NCBI GenBank assembly: GCA_013349735.1
Contig: DUZC01000056.1
Coordinates: forward strand, 1 to 10,925
DNA from: Rhodospirillaceae bacterium
GTDB taxonomy: Bacteria; Pseudomonadota; Alphaproteobacteria; Rhodospirillales; Magnetospirillaceae
DNA length: 10,925 nucleotides
Reading direction: 5' to 3'
How positions within the stretch are numbered: the stretch's first letter is position 1; every line of letters begins with the position of its first letter. Shown here piece after piece: positions 1 to 6,510 of the stretch. The translations under genes and the position numbers were made by a program. The notes beneath the pieces were generated by a model. That model was not told the DNA's origin, did not search any database, and worked only from the letters and a program-made list of their open reading frames with translations.

Positions 1-142
1 GCAAAGACTTTGCCGCGCCGCGGCCGCCTTTCTGGCCCAACGCCCCGATTTGGCAGCGCTGAACCCGCGTTTTGACGTTGTGCTGGTGAGGCCATGGCGC
101 TGGCCCCGTCATCTGATGGACGCTTGGCGGGAAGAGGTCTAA
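1..142 (+). CDS. yraN: YraN/UPF0102 family protein, C-terminal end (partial)
   Basis: This is the 3' end of a gene that begins upstream of the window. Reading from base 2, it gives 46 codons and a TAA at 140-142. The tail contains RFDVVLVRPWRWPRHLMDAW, which matches the conserved C-terminal block of UPF0102 proteins (RFDVV, then PWRWPRH and a closing DAW). These proteins have a restriction-endonuclease-like fold, but their cellular role is not firmly established. The context supports the call, because yraN is commonly followed by a BON-domain lipoprotein (yraP/dolP) in proteobacteria and sits beside gshB in many alphaproteobacteria. The catalytic half of the protein lies outside the window and cannot be judged. 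Confidence 0.85.
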   Translation, partial: QRLCRAAAAFLAQRPDLAALNPRFDVVLVRPWRWPRHLMDAWREEV

Positions 143-175
143 GCCGATACACTGTGCCAGTCAATTTCAGCAGTT

Positions 176-180
176 GAGGA
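176..180 (+). promoter_or_regulatory. Ribosome binding site of the BON lipoprotein gene
   Basis: GAGGA lies six bases before the ATG at 187. It fixes that start rather than the internal methionine at codon 13, which would remove most of the signal peptide. Confidence 0.6.
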
Positions 181-186
181 TTTACC

Positions 187-798
187 ATGGTGATCCGCCC
201 CTTATTCATCCCCGCTTCCTTGATGTTTTTGCTTATTTCGGTGACGGCTTGCGATCCGGTGACCGGCAGCCTGATCAGTGGCGCGGCCGCTGTCGGCACC
301 GGAAGCGTCCAGGAGCGCGGGCTTGAATCGGCGGTTGACGACACGAAAATTCGCGCGTCGATCAATTCCTCTTGGCTGGAAAATGACTGGTCGCTCTTCA
401 GCGATATTTCGACCTCGGTCACCGAAGGCCGCGTCTTGCTGACCGGTTCGGTTAAAAAGCCTGAGTCTCGGATTGAGGCGGTTCGGTTGGCCTGGCAGGC
501 CGCCGGCGTGCGTCAGGTCATCGACGAAATCCAGGTCACCGATCAGTCAGGTTTTTTTGATTTCAGCCGCGATGTCTGGATTGCCAACAATCTGCGGACA
601 AGGCTGATGTTCGATCAACAGATCCGTAACATCAATTACACGGTGGATGTCGTCAATGGCGTGGTCTATTTGATGGGCATTGCCCGCAGCCCCGAAGAAT
701 TGGACAAAGTCATCGCCCATGCCCGCAACATCGATAATGTCAAACGGGTGGTCAATCATGTCCTGCTGAAAACTGACCCGCACCGCCAGAGCATGTAG
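187..798 (+). CDS. Two-BON-domain lipoprotein, YraP/DolP family
   Basis: A 203-residue secreted lipoprotein. Residues 1-21 form a signal peptide with a hydrophobic core at about 6-19, followed by a lipobox V19-T20-A21-C22; Cys22 would be lipidated. A Gly/Ala-rich linker (about 28-40) follows, then two BON domains at about 51-117 and 128-194. Each BON domain carries the typical strand G-x-V-x-L-x-G, seen as GRVLLTG (81-87) and NGVVYLMG (157-164). E. coli DolP has the same plan: lipobox, small linker ending AAVGT, a VDD at the start of BON1, and two BON domains. DolP helps maintain the outer membrane and binds anionic phospholipid; that role is inherited by homology, not shown here. The neighbour yraN matches the E. 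coli yraN-diaA-yraP arrangement. Residue +2 after the cysteine is Asp, which in enterobacteria favours inner-membrane retention. The 40-bp gap to gshB allows co-transcription. Confidence 0.88.
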   Translation: MVIRPLFIPASLMFLLISVTACDPVTGSLISGAAAVGTGSVQERGLESAVDDTKIRASINSSWLENDWSLFSDISTSVTEGRVLLTGSVKKPESRIEAVRLAWQAAGVRQVIDEIQVTDQSGFFDFSRDVWIANNLRTRLMFDQQIRNINYTVDVVNGVVYLMGIARSPEELDKVIAHARNIDNVKRVVNHVLLKTDPHRQSM

Positions 799-824
799 TC
801 GGTCGCACCAACGACACTGAAAAT

Positions 825-830
825 AAGGAA
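825..830 (+). promoter_or_regulatory. Ribosome binding site of gshB
   Basis: AAGGAA ends eight bases before the ATG at 839. The ATG at 831 directly abuts this site and closes after three codons, so 839 is the real start. Confidence 0.65.
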
Positions 831-838
831 ATGTCGGC

Positions 839-1834
839 ATGAATTTGTCCGTCGCCATTCAGATGGATCCCATCGAAACCATCAATATTGATGCCGACAG
901 CACGTTTGTCCTGGCTTTGGAAGCCGCGCGGCGGGGCCATCGGCTCTTTCATTATTTGCCCCAGCATCTGAGCCTTCGGGCGGGAAAATTGTCCGCCTGG
1001 GCCAGGCCACTCAAGGTTCAGCGCGAACATGGCAATCATGCCATTTTGGGCGAGGCCGAGCAGTTGGACCTGTCCAGTGTGGATATCGTTCTGATGCGGC
1101 AGGACCCGCCTTTTGATCTGGCCTATATTACCGCGACCCATTTACTTGAACATATCCACCCGCGGACCCTGGTGGTCAATGATCCGTTCCATGTTCGAAA
1201 CGCTCCTGAAAAGCTGCTGGTGACGCATTTTCCCGAGGTCATGCCGCCCACACTGATTTCCGCGGACCGCCGGCAAATTACGGAGTTTCGCGCCGAACAT
1301 GGCGAAATTATCTTAAAGCCGCTGTTTGGCAATGGCGGGGCCGGCGTCTTCCATATCACGCCCAGCGATGACAATTTGAACGCGCTGCTCGAGGTCTTTA
1401 CCCAACTTTACCGCGAACCGCTGATGGTCCAGCGCTATTTGCCGGAAGTCCGTCGCGGTGATAAACGCATTATTTTGATCGATGGCGAGCCGGCTGGCGC
1501 GGTCAACCGGGTGCCGATGGTCGGGGAGGCCCGATCTAACCTTCATGTCGGCGGACGGGCCGAAAAAGCGACTCTGACGGCCCGCGACCGGGCTATTTGC
1601 GCCGCCATTGGCCCCACCCTGAAAGAACGGGGCCTGCTTTTCGTCGGCATTGACGTCATTGGCGACTATCTGACCGAGATCAATGTGACTTCGCCCACCG
1701 GATTGCAGGAAATAAACCGCTTTGACGGCGTTTGCCTGGAATCGGTGATCTGGGATGCCATCGAAGCCAAACGCGCCCAACTGCCGAAAGCCAGCCCGGC
1801 CGCATCAACCAGCCTTGGAACCAGGAGCCTTTAA
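839..1834 (+). CDS. gshB: Glutathione synthetase (ATP-grasp)
   Basis: Cytoplasmic enzyme that joins gamma-glutamylcysteine and glycine using ATP, the second step of glutathione synthesis. The protein has 331 residues, slightly longer than the usual 310-320; the extra length is a low-complexity Ala/Ser tail after about residue 315. Diagnostic motifs are RQDPPFD (87-93, RKDPPFD in E. coli), the ATP-grasp glycine-rich loop KPLFGNGGAGVF (160-171), the FVGIDVIG strand (268-275) and the metal/ATP-binding TEINVTSPTG (279-288). All are intact, so the enzyme should be active. It lies 40 bp after the BON lipoprotein gene and 5 bp before the glycosyltransferase gene, so it is probably part of one transcript with them. 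gshA is not in the window. Confidence 0.97.
   Translation: MNLSVAIQMDPIETINIDADSTFVLALEAARRGHRLFHYLPQHLSLRAGKLSAWARPLKVQREHGNHAILGEAEQLDLSSVDIVLMRQDPPFDLAYITATHLLEHIHPRTLVVNDPFHVRNAPEKLLVTHFPEVMPPTLISADRRQITEFRAEHGEIILKPLFGNGGAGVFHITPSDDNLNALLEVFTQLYREPLMVQRYLPEVRRGDKRIILIDGEPAGAVNRVPMVGEARSNLHVGGRAEKATLTARDRAICAAIGPTLKERGLLFVGIDVIGDYLTEINVTSPTGLQEINRFDGVCLESVIWDAIEAKRAQLPKASPAASTSLGTRSL
1823..1827 (+). promoter_or_regulatory. Ribosome binding site of the GT9 gene
   Basis: AGGAG lies inside the last codons of gshB, 12 bases before the ATG at 1840. The spacing is long but usable. No comparable site precedes the ATG at 1855, and the upstream in-frame ATG at 1732 lies deep inside gshB. Confidence 0.45.
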
Positions 1835-1839
1835 GCAAA

Positions 1840-3051
1840 ATGAAAGTCGATACCATGCGGGCCATAGACCATTGGGTCGGCATACCGCTGTGCTTTTTGG
1901 CGACCGTCGGGCTATGGCTGAGCGGTCGGCTGCGCCCCCGGACCCAAGTGCCAAGACGCATCCTGTTCGTCGAACTTTCGGAAATGGGCAGTACGATTTT
2001 GGCAGACCCGGCGATGCGCAAAGCCGCCCGGCTGTTTGGTGCGGAATTGTTCTTTGTCATCTTCCGCAGCAATGTCGCCAGTCTGGCCCTGCTTAAGACC
2101 GTTCCCGAAGCAAATATTTATACGATCCGCGCCGATCGTCTGACTCATTTGGCCAGCGACACCCTGGGCTTTCTGCGCTGGACCCGCGCCAAGCGCATTG
2201 ACTCGGTTATCGATCTTGAGCTTTTTTCGCGATTTACCGCTTTACTGACCGGACTGAGCGGTGCCGCTCATCGGGTTGGCTTTCACCGCTTTCATGGTGA
2301 AGGCCTCTATCGCGGCGAAATGCTGAGCCATGCTGTCGCTTACAATCCGCATATACATATCGCCAAGAATTTCATTGCGCTGGTCAACGCCTTGGCCGCC
2401 GCCGCGCCGGAACTTCCCTATTCCAAAACCTGCATCAGCGACGATGAACTGACCCTTGCGCAGGTTACGGTCCCTGAGGAAGGGCGGACCGCCATGCGGC
2501 AAAGAATTGCCGAAATTTATCCGGCCTATGACAGTGCACGCCATCGCATTGTCTTGCTTAATCCCAATGCCAGCGAATTATTGCCGCAACGGCGCTGGCC
2601 GCAGGAGAATTTTGCCGCGCTGGCCCGGGCCCTGCTCGGCAGCTGGGACGATCTGCTGATCTTGATTACCGGTGCCCCGGACGAAGCGGCCGAGGCCGAA
2701 CAATTGCGTGGCATGGTCGCCCATCCGCGCATGATCAATTTCGCCGGCCGCCAGCAATTGGCCGAATTGCCCTGGCTGTATGCGCTATCTGCGGCGATGA
2801 TCACCAACGATTCCGGTCCTGGTCATTTTGCCGGAGTCACCGGATTGCCAACGGTGGTGCTCTTTGGGCCGGAGACGCCGGCCTTATACGGACCCTTGGG
2901 CAGAGGTCATGCGATCAGCGCCGGATTAGCCTGCTCGCCCTGCGTGTCTGCCGCCAATCATCGCAAAACGCCCTGCCGCGATCCCGTCTGTATGCGGGCC
3001 ATCACGCCGGAACAGGTGTTTGCCGCCGTTCACAGCTTGCTGGAAAAATAG
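1840..3051 (+). CDS. Glycosyltransferase family 9 (heptosyltransferase-like)
   Basis: A 403-residue GT9 protein, the family of ADP-heptose:LPS heptosyltransferases (WaaC/WaaF/WaaQ). Residues about 12-29 (WVGIPLCFLATVGLWLSG) are hydrophobic and probably an N-terminal membrane anchor or peripheral helix. The N-terminal Rossmann half follows (ILFVELSEMGSTILADPAM, 41-59), and the C-terminal nucleotide-sugar half carries LLNPNASELLPQRRWP (239-254) and the family hallmark NDSGPGHFAGVTGLPTVVLF (323-342). A cysteine-rich segment with C365, C368, C379 and C384 matches the CSPC...NHR...PC..xxC pattern found in many GT9 proteins. Donor and acceptor cannot be read from sequence; a lipopolysaccharide core or another envelope glycan is the likely target. 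The gene starts 5 bp after gshB, so it is probably co-transcribed, although no other LPS gene is visible. The ATG at 1855 is an alternative start. Its stop directly abuts that of convergent msrA. Confidence 0.87.
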   Translation: MKVDTMRAIDHWVGIPLCFLATVGLWLSGRLRPRTQVPRRILFVELSEMGSTILADPAMRKAARLFGAELFFVIFRSNVASLALLKTVPEANIYTIRADRLTHLASDTLGFLRWTRAKRIDSVIDLELFSRFTALLTGLSGAAHRVGFHRFHGEGLYRGEMLSHAVAYNPHIHIAKNFIALVNALAAAAPELPYSKTCISDDELTLAQVTVPEEGRTAMRQRIAEIYPAYDSARHRIVLLNPNASELLPQRRWPQENFAALARALLGSWDDLLILITGAPDEAAEAEQLRGMVAHPRMINFAGRQQLAELPWLYALSAAMITNDSGPGHFAGVTGLPTVVLFGPETPALYGPLGRGHAISAGLACSPCVSAANHRKTPCRDPVCMRAITPEQVFAAVHSLLEK

Positions 3052-3693
3052 TCAGGCCAGCGGGCACGTCACCCCGGTCCCACCAAGTCCACAATAGCCG
3101 TTTGGATTTTTTGCCAGATATTGTTGGTGATCATTCTCGGCAAAATAGAAAGGCACCTCGCCGGAAATTGTCGTGGTGATGGTGCCAAACCCGGCGGCGG
3201 TCAATTTTTTCTGGTAAAACGCCCGCATGCCGTCGGCAATATTTTGCTGCTCGGCCGAAGTTGCAAAGATCGCCGAACGATATTGTGTGCCGATATCATG
3301 ACCCTGGCGCATGCCCTGGGTGGGGTTGTGCGATTCCCAAAAGGCAGCCAGCAATCGGGCATATTCGACCTGCTTCGGATCGAAAACCACCAGCACCGCT
3401 TCCGCATGGCCGGTTTTGCCACTGCAGACCTCTTCATATAGTGGGTTTAAGCTCGTGCCTCCGGCATAGCCGACGGCCGTAACCAACACACCGGGTTTGC
3501 TCCAGAACAGCCGCTCGGCGCCCCAGAAACAACCCATGGCGAAGAGGGCCCGTTCGGCACCGTCGGGATAGGGGCCTGCCAGCGTCCGCCCATTGACATA
3601 ATGTGTCCCCGGCAGCTCCAGCGGAACGGCCCGTCCCGGCAAACAATGGCGCGGTTCCGGGATCGTCGTTTTGTTGTTAAGAGACGGCCACAT
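3052..3693 (-). CDS. msrA: Peptide-methionine (S)-S-oxide reductase MsrA
   Basis: Reduces the S-epimer of methionine sulfoxide, free or in proteins, normally recycled by thioredoxin. From the ATG at 3693 it has 213 residues, close to E. coli MsrA (212), and shares its N-terminal extension (LPGRxxP, then VNG and PDG). The catalytic motif GCFWGAE is at residues 54-60 with nucleophile Cys55. The C-terminal GYCGLGGTGVTC supplies two resolving cysteines, Cys201 and Cys210, so this is the three-cysteine E. coli type. Other hallmarks are CSGKTGHAEAV, NPTQGMRQGHDIGTQYRSAI and ENDHQQYLAKNP. An in-frame ATG at 3717 would add eight residues. I prefer 3693 because GAGGAAG sits eight bases upstream and a candidate promoter would start transcription inside the longer version. 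It is divergent from comM and convergent with the GT9 gene. Confidence 0.96.
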   Translation of the reverse strand: MWPSLNNKTTIPEPRHCLPGRAVPLELPGTHYVNGRTLAGPYPDGAERALFAMGCFWGAERLFWSKPGVLVTAVGYAGGTSLNPLYEEVCSGKTGHAEAVLVVFDPKQVEYARLLAAFWESHNPTQGMRQGHDIGTQYRSAIFATSAEQQNIADGMRAFYQKKLTAAGFGTITTTISGEVPFYFAENDHQQYLAKNPNGYCGLGGTGVTCPLA

Positions 3694-3701
3694 CTGCAAA
3701 T

Positions 3702-3708
3702 CTTCCTC
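3702..3708 (-). promoter_or_regulatory. Ribosome binding site of msrA
   Basis: Read on the - strand, GAGGAAG ends eight bases before the ATG at 3693. No comparable purine-rich site precedes the in-frame ATG at 3717, so this motif decides the start. Confidence 0.65.
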
Positions 3709-3720
3709 GTCTGGCATTTA

Positions 3721-3748
3721 AAGATAGCAATCAACCGATCAATTTCAA
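3721..3748 (-). promoter_or_regulatory. Candidate sigma-70 type promoter of msrA
   Basis: On the - strand, TTGAAA (3748-3743) and TATCTT (3726-3721) are separated by 16 bases. The first differs from TTGACA at one position and the second from TATAAT at two. Transcription would begin near 3714, inside the ATG at 3717-3715, which supports translation from 3693. This is a consensus match only. Confidence 0.4.
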
Positions 3749-3752
3749 TCAC

Positions 3753-3781
3753 TTGCCTGACAAACTCTTTACGTGTATTTC
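3753..3781 (+). promoter_or_regulatory. Weak candidate promoter of comM
   Basis: TTGCCT (3753-3758) and TATTTC (3776-3781) are 17 bases apart, about 45 bases before the comM start. The region is clearly AT-richer than the flanking genes, as expected for a divergent promoter region. The -10 match is poor, so this is tentative. Confidence 0.25.
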
Positions 3782-3824
3782 TGCCTCTGACACAGCTTTA
3801 AAGATTATCAGAATATAACCACCC

Positions 3825-5339
3825 ATGATCGCCCGCATTGAAACCGTCGCTTTCCAGGGCATTGAGGTAAGCCCAGTGGATGTGCAATGCCAGTTGGGCG
3901 GCGGTCTTCCGGCCTTCACTTTGGTCGGACTTCCGGACAAGGCCGTCGCCGAAAGCCGGGAACGTGTTCGCGCGGCTCTCAACGCGCTTGGCCTGGCCCT
4001 TCCCCCCAAACGCATTACCATCAATCTGGCCCCCGCCGATTTGAGCAAGGAAGGCAGTCATTTTGACTTGCCCATTGCCATGGTCTTGCTCGTGGCTATG
4101 GGCATCCTGCCGGGCGCGGATGTTGCCGGATTCACAGCGTTGGGCGAATTGGGCCTGGATGGCCGTCTGGCCCCGGTGGCGGGTATTCTGGCCGCGGCCA
4201 TCGCCGCCAATGGCCGCGGGCGCGGTCTGATTTGCCCGGCAGCGCAAGGCGGCGAGGCCGCATGGTCAGGCAATGCCGTATTGGCGCCGGACAGCCTGCT
4301 GGCCCTGATCAACCATTTCAAGGGCACCCAATTGCTGAGCCCACCCGACCCCGCTTTGGCCGAGCCACAGCCCCATTTTTTGGATTTTGCCGATATCAAA
4401 GGTCAGGAAAGTGCCAAGCGGGCCATGGAAATTGCCGCTGCCGGCCGGCATAATATCCGTCTTATCGGGCCCCCGGGGTCTGGCAAATCCATGTTGGCGC
4501 ATCGCCTTCCTGGGCTGCTGCCACCCCTTGATCCGGCCGAGGCTTTGGAAGTTGGCATGATCCACAGCCTGGCCGGACAACTGACCGGTGGCCAGTTATC
4601 GCAGCACCGACCCTTCCGCGATCCGCACCATTCAACTTCGGCCGCCGCTCTGGTTGGTGGAGGCGCCCGAGCACGGCCCGGCGAGATCTCCTTGGCACAT
4701 AATGGCGTGCTGTTCCTTGATGAATTGCCGGAATTTCCGCGCAATGCCCTGGAAGCGCTCAGGCAACCGTTAGAAAGCGGGCGGGTAACTGTGGCCCGCG
4801 CCAACGCCCATGTGACCTATCCGGCCCGCATTCAACTGGTCGCGGCGATGAACCCCTGCAAATGCGGCCATCTGGGCGACCCGGCTCTGGGCTGCAGCCG
4901 GGCGCCAAACTGCGCCAACGAATATCAGGCCCGTCTGTCTGGACCGTTGCTAGATCGAATCGATCTTCATATTGAGGTCAAAGCGGTAAATCCAGCCGAT
5001 TTGGCTGTTCCCCCCCCGGCTGAACGATCCGCTCAGCTTGCCGTCCGAGTCGCCGCAGCCCGGGCCCGTCAACACCAACGCTATCGGCAGCTGGGCGATC
5101 GCTCAGCGCTTCTTTGCAATGCCGATATCGATGGCGACCTCTTGACCGAGGTGGCCACCCCCGACCGCCAAGGCCAGCAGCTGCTGCAGGATGCGGCGCT
5201 GCGTCTGGGCCTTTCGGCACGCGGCTATCATCGGGTCTTGCGGGTGGCCCGCACCCTCGCCGATCTTGCCGAAGAGGACGTCATTGGGCGGGCTCATATC
5301 GCCGAAGCGCTGAGCTTTCGCCAGCGCGGCAATCGTTAA
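3825..5339 (+). CDS. comM: ComM/YifB family AAA+ ATPase (Mg-chelatase-like)
   Basis: A 504-residue protein of the YifB/ComM family. In Vibrio and Acinetobacter, ComM is a hexameric helicase that promotes branch migration during integration of transforming DNA; other bacteria keep it without known competence. An N-terminal Lon-protease-like (ChlI) domain spans about 20-165 and includes GLPAFTLVGLPDKAVAESR and ITINLAPADLSKEG. The AAA+ module follows, with Walker A GPPGSGKS (215-222), the RDPHHSTSAAALVGGG block (265-280) and Walker B VLFLDE (295-300). A cysteine group (C345, C347, C357, C363) lies in the insertion that often binds zinc in this family, followed by SGPLLDRIDLHIEV (372-385) and the Mg-chelatase C-terminal helical domain. 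No clear Shine-Dalgarno site precedes the ATG; the start was chosen because N-terminal similarity begins at once (ARIETVAFQGIE). No competence pilus genes are nearby. Confidence 0.95.
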   Translation: MIARIETVAFQGIEVSPVDVQCQLGGGLPAFTLVGLPDKAVAESRERVRAALNALGLALPPKRITINLAPADLSKEGSHFDLPIAMVLLVAMGILPGADVAGFTALGELGLDGRLAPVAGILAAAIAANGRGRGLICPAAQGGEAAWSGNAVLAPDSLLALINHFKGTQLLSPPDPALAEPQPHFLDFADIKGQESAKRAMEIAAAGRHNIRLIGPPGSGKSMLAHRLPGLLPPLDPAEALEVGMIHSLAGQLTGGQLSQHRPFRDPHHSTSAAALVGGGARARPGEISLAHNGVLFLDELPEFPRNALEALRQPLESGRVTVARANAHVTYPARIQLVAAMNPCKCGHLGDPALGCSRAPNCANEYQARLSGPLLDRIDLHIEVKAVNPADLAVPPPAERSAQLAVRVAAARARQHQRYRQLGDRSALLCNADIDGDLLTEVATPDRQGQQLLQDAALRLGLSARGYHRVLRVARTLADLAEEDVIGRAHIAEALSFRQRGNR

Positions 5340-5791
5340 ACAGCCTCGGGCGGCACAATCTGGCCTTCGATCCTTCGGGATTGGCCGCGAAACAAGGCCA
5401 GCACCACCCCATCCTGGTTGCTGACGGCGACGTCATAAACGCCGGTCCGCCCTGCCAACAGGCATTCTTTGGCTTCGGCGGTCAAATCGTCGCCTTCCCG
5501 GCCGGCGGCCGGATAGATGATGTCGCACCCAAGGGCTACGGCATTTTGGTTATAGGCATTGCAGGCATAGGCAAAGGCCGTGTCAGCCAGGGTAAAGCTC
5601 ATCCCGCCATGCAAGGTGCCATGGCCATTGAGCATGGCCTGCGTTACCCGCATCGTGAGCTTTGCATAACCGGGACGGATTTCCTGCAGCACAATACCCA
5701 GGGCATGCGAAACATGATCGCGGGCGAACATTGCTCGCCCCACCCTATCGGCTGTTTTCTGCGCCTGCGATCGCAAAGAGTCGCTGGTCAC
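5336..5791 (-). CDS. PaaI-like hotdog-fold acyl-CoA thioesterase
   Basis: A 151-residue single hotdog domain, close in length and motifs to E. coli PaaI (140 residues), which hydrolyses (hydroxy)phenylacetyl-CoA thioesters. Matches include MLNGHGTLHGG (53-63), the helix ADTAFAYACN (69-78) with the likely catalytic Asp70, TGVYDV (116-121) and ALFRGQSRRI (132-141). The start is GTG at 5791, overlapping the HIT stop as GTGA, which implies translational coupling. Similarity to PaaI reaches close to this N-terminus, so GTG is preferred over the ATG at codon 21. No paa catabolic genes are present, so the substrate is open; a general housekeeping acyl-CoA thioesterase is equally possible. It is the last gene of the his-HIT cluster. 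Its TAA overlaps the TAA of convergent comM. Confidence 0.87.
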   Translation of the reverse strand: MTSDSLRSQAQKTADRVGRAMFARDHVSHALGIVLQEIRPGYAKLTMRVTQAMLNGHGTLHGGMSFTLADTAFAYACNAYNQNAVALGCDIIYPAAGREGDDLTAEAKECLLAGRTGVYDVAVSNQDGVVLALFRGQSRRIEGQIVPPEAV

Positions 5792-6150
5792 GATTTGGCC
5801 AGCATCGGCCCCAGCTTGCGACCGCCAAAAATATGAACATGCAAATGGGCGACTTCCTGATGCGCATCGCCGCCGGTATTAACCAGCAGGCGATATCCGC
5901 TGTCTTCCAGTCCCAGCTGCCGGGCAACGGCGCCTACCGCACGGAAATAGCCGGCGATCAAGGATTCCGGCGCTTGCGCGGTGAAATCAGCCATGCAGAC
6001 ATAGGGGCCCTTGGGAATCACCAGGACATGCACAGGCGCGCGCGGCTGAATATCATGAAAGGCCAGCGCAAAATCGTCTTCATAGACCTTCTTGCAGGGG
6101 ATTTCGCCCCTCAGGATCCTGGCAAAAATATTACTGTCATCATAGGTCAT
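5788..6150 (-). CDS. HinT-like HIT-family purine nucleoside phosphoramidase
   Basis: A 120-residue HIT protein of the Hint branch, which hydrolyses adenosine phosphoramidates and acyl-adenylates. The N-terminal signature IFARILRGEIPCK (8-20) and the C-terminal catalytic block HLHVHIFGGR (102-111) are intact. His104, the middle histidine of the triad, is the expected nucleophile. The length suits Hint proteins (about 115-125). The ATG at 6150 is preferred because AGAGGG precedes it by about five bases and the family N-terminus begins there; an in-frame ATG at 6195 would add 15 basic residues and overlap hisE. The gene begins 10 bp after hisE and ends in a GTGA overlap with the thioesterase gene. 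A HIT gene after hisE is a familiar arrangement in alphaproteobacteria. Its link to histidine synthesis is unknown. Confidence 0.93.
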   Translation of the reverse strand: MTYDDSNIFARILRGEIPCKKVYEDDFALAFHDIQPRAPVHVLVIPKGPYVCMADFTAQAPESLIAGYFRAVGAVARQLGLEDSGYRLLVNTGGDAHQEVAHLHVHIFGGRKLGPMLAKS

Positions 6151-6160
6151 GGCGCCCTCT

Positions 6161-6490
6161 TCAGCTTTTGCGCGCTTTTTTCTCATCCAGGCCACCGATC
6201 AGCTTGCGCTTTTGCAATTCGGCCCAAATCTGATCGGGCGTAACGTCGCTGATGGCCCAAAAGACCAGTAAATGATAAAGCAGATCGGCACTTTCGCTTA
6301 CCAAACGCTCGGGACCTTCGGTCAGGCCGGCGATGACGGTTTCCACCGCTTCCTCGCCCAGCTTCTGGGCGACTTTGCGCGGTCCCCGGGACAGCAAACG
6401 GGCGGTATAGGACTTTTCGGGATCGCCACCTTTGCGACTGACAATGGTTGCAAAGAGCTGGTCGATGATTTTTCCATTGTCTGCGCTCAT
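6161..6490 (-). CDS. hisE: Phosphoribosyl-ATP pyrophosphatase HisE
   Basis: Catalyses step 2 of histidine synthesis, hydrolysing phosphoribosyl-ATP to phosphoribosyl-AMP and pyrophosphate. It has 109 residues, the normal size for stand-alone HisE (fused to HisI in E. coli). GPRKVAQKLGEEAVETVIA (36-54) and the following ESADLLYHLLVF (66-77) form the MazG-like metal-binding helices, with E46, E47, E50, E66 and D69 as likely Mg ligands. The C-terminal tail is Lys/Arg-rich. An AGGGAA site lies six bases before the ATG, and the 20-bp gap after hisF is the largest spacing within the his genes. The cyclohydrolase hisI is not in the window. Confidence 0.96.
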   Translation of the reverse strand: MSADNGKIIDQLFATIVSRKGGDPEKSYTARLLSRGPRKVAQKLGEEAVETVIAGLTEGPERLVSESADLLYHLLVFWAISDVTPDQIWAELQKRKLIGGLDEKKARKS

Positions 6491-6510
6491 TGGCTGTTCC
6501 CTAATCCGTA

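Noticed and set aside
831..842. Three-codon frame ATG-TCG-GCA-TGA overlapping the gshB start, as a possible regulatory mini-frame
   Set aside because: The ribosome binding site abuts this ATG directly, so initiation there is unlikely; it looks like chance.
1313..1780. 155-codon - strand frame inside gshB
   Set aside because: It is fully antisense to an intact glutathione synthetase with all motifs present; no independent coding signal is visible.
1732..1839. N-terminal extension of the glycosyltransferase starting inside gshB
   Set aside because: It would overlap gshB by about 100 bases, has no ribosome binding site, and encodes residues unlike GT9 N-termini. The start at 1840 has AGGAG upstream.
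3718..3824. TCAA/TTGA-rich stretch (CAATCAA, GATCAA, TTCAATC) as a possible direct-repeat operator
   Set aside because: Copies are only four to six bases, irregularly spaced, and expected in AT-rich intergenic DNA; part of the pattern is explained by the candidate msrA -35.
5114..5836. 240-codon open frame on the + strand across the comM end and opposite the thioesterase gene
   Set aside because: It overlaps two well-supported genes in other frames, shows no recognisable domain, and its Pro/Gly/His/Arg-rich product is typical of a shadow frame in GC-rich DNA.
6151..6195. 15-residue N-terminal extension of the HIT protein
   Set aside because: It overlaps the 3' end of hisE and is basic and unlike Hint proteins, while ATG 6150 has AGAGGG at good spacing.
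5662..6243. 193-codon + strand frame opposite the thioesterase, HIT and hisE genes
   Set aside because: It is antisense to three strong families, has no ribosome binding site I can support, and no known motif.
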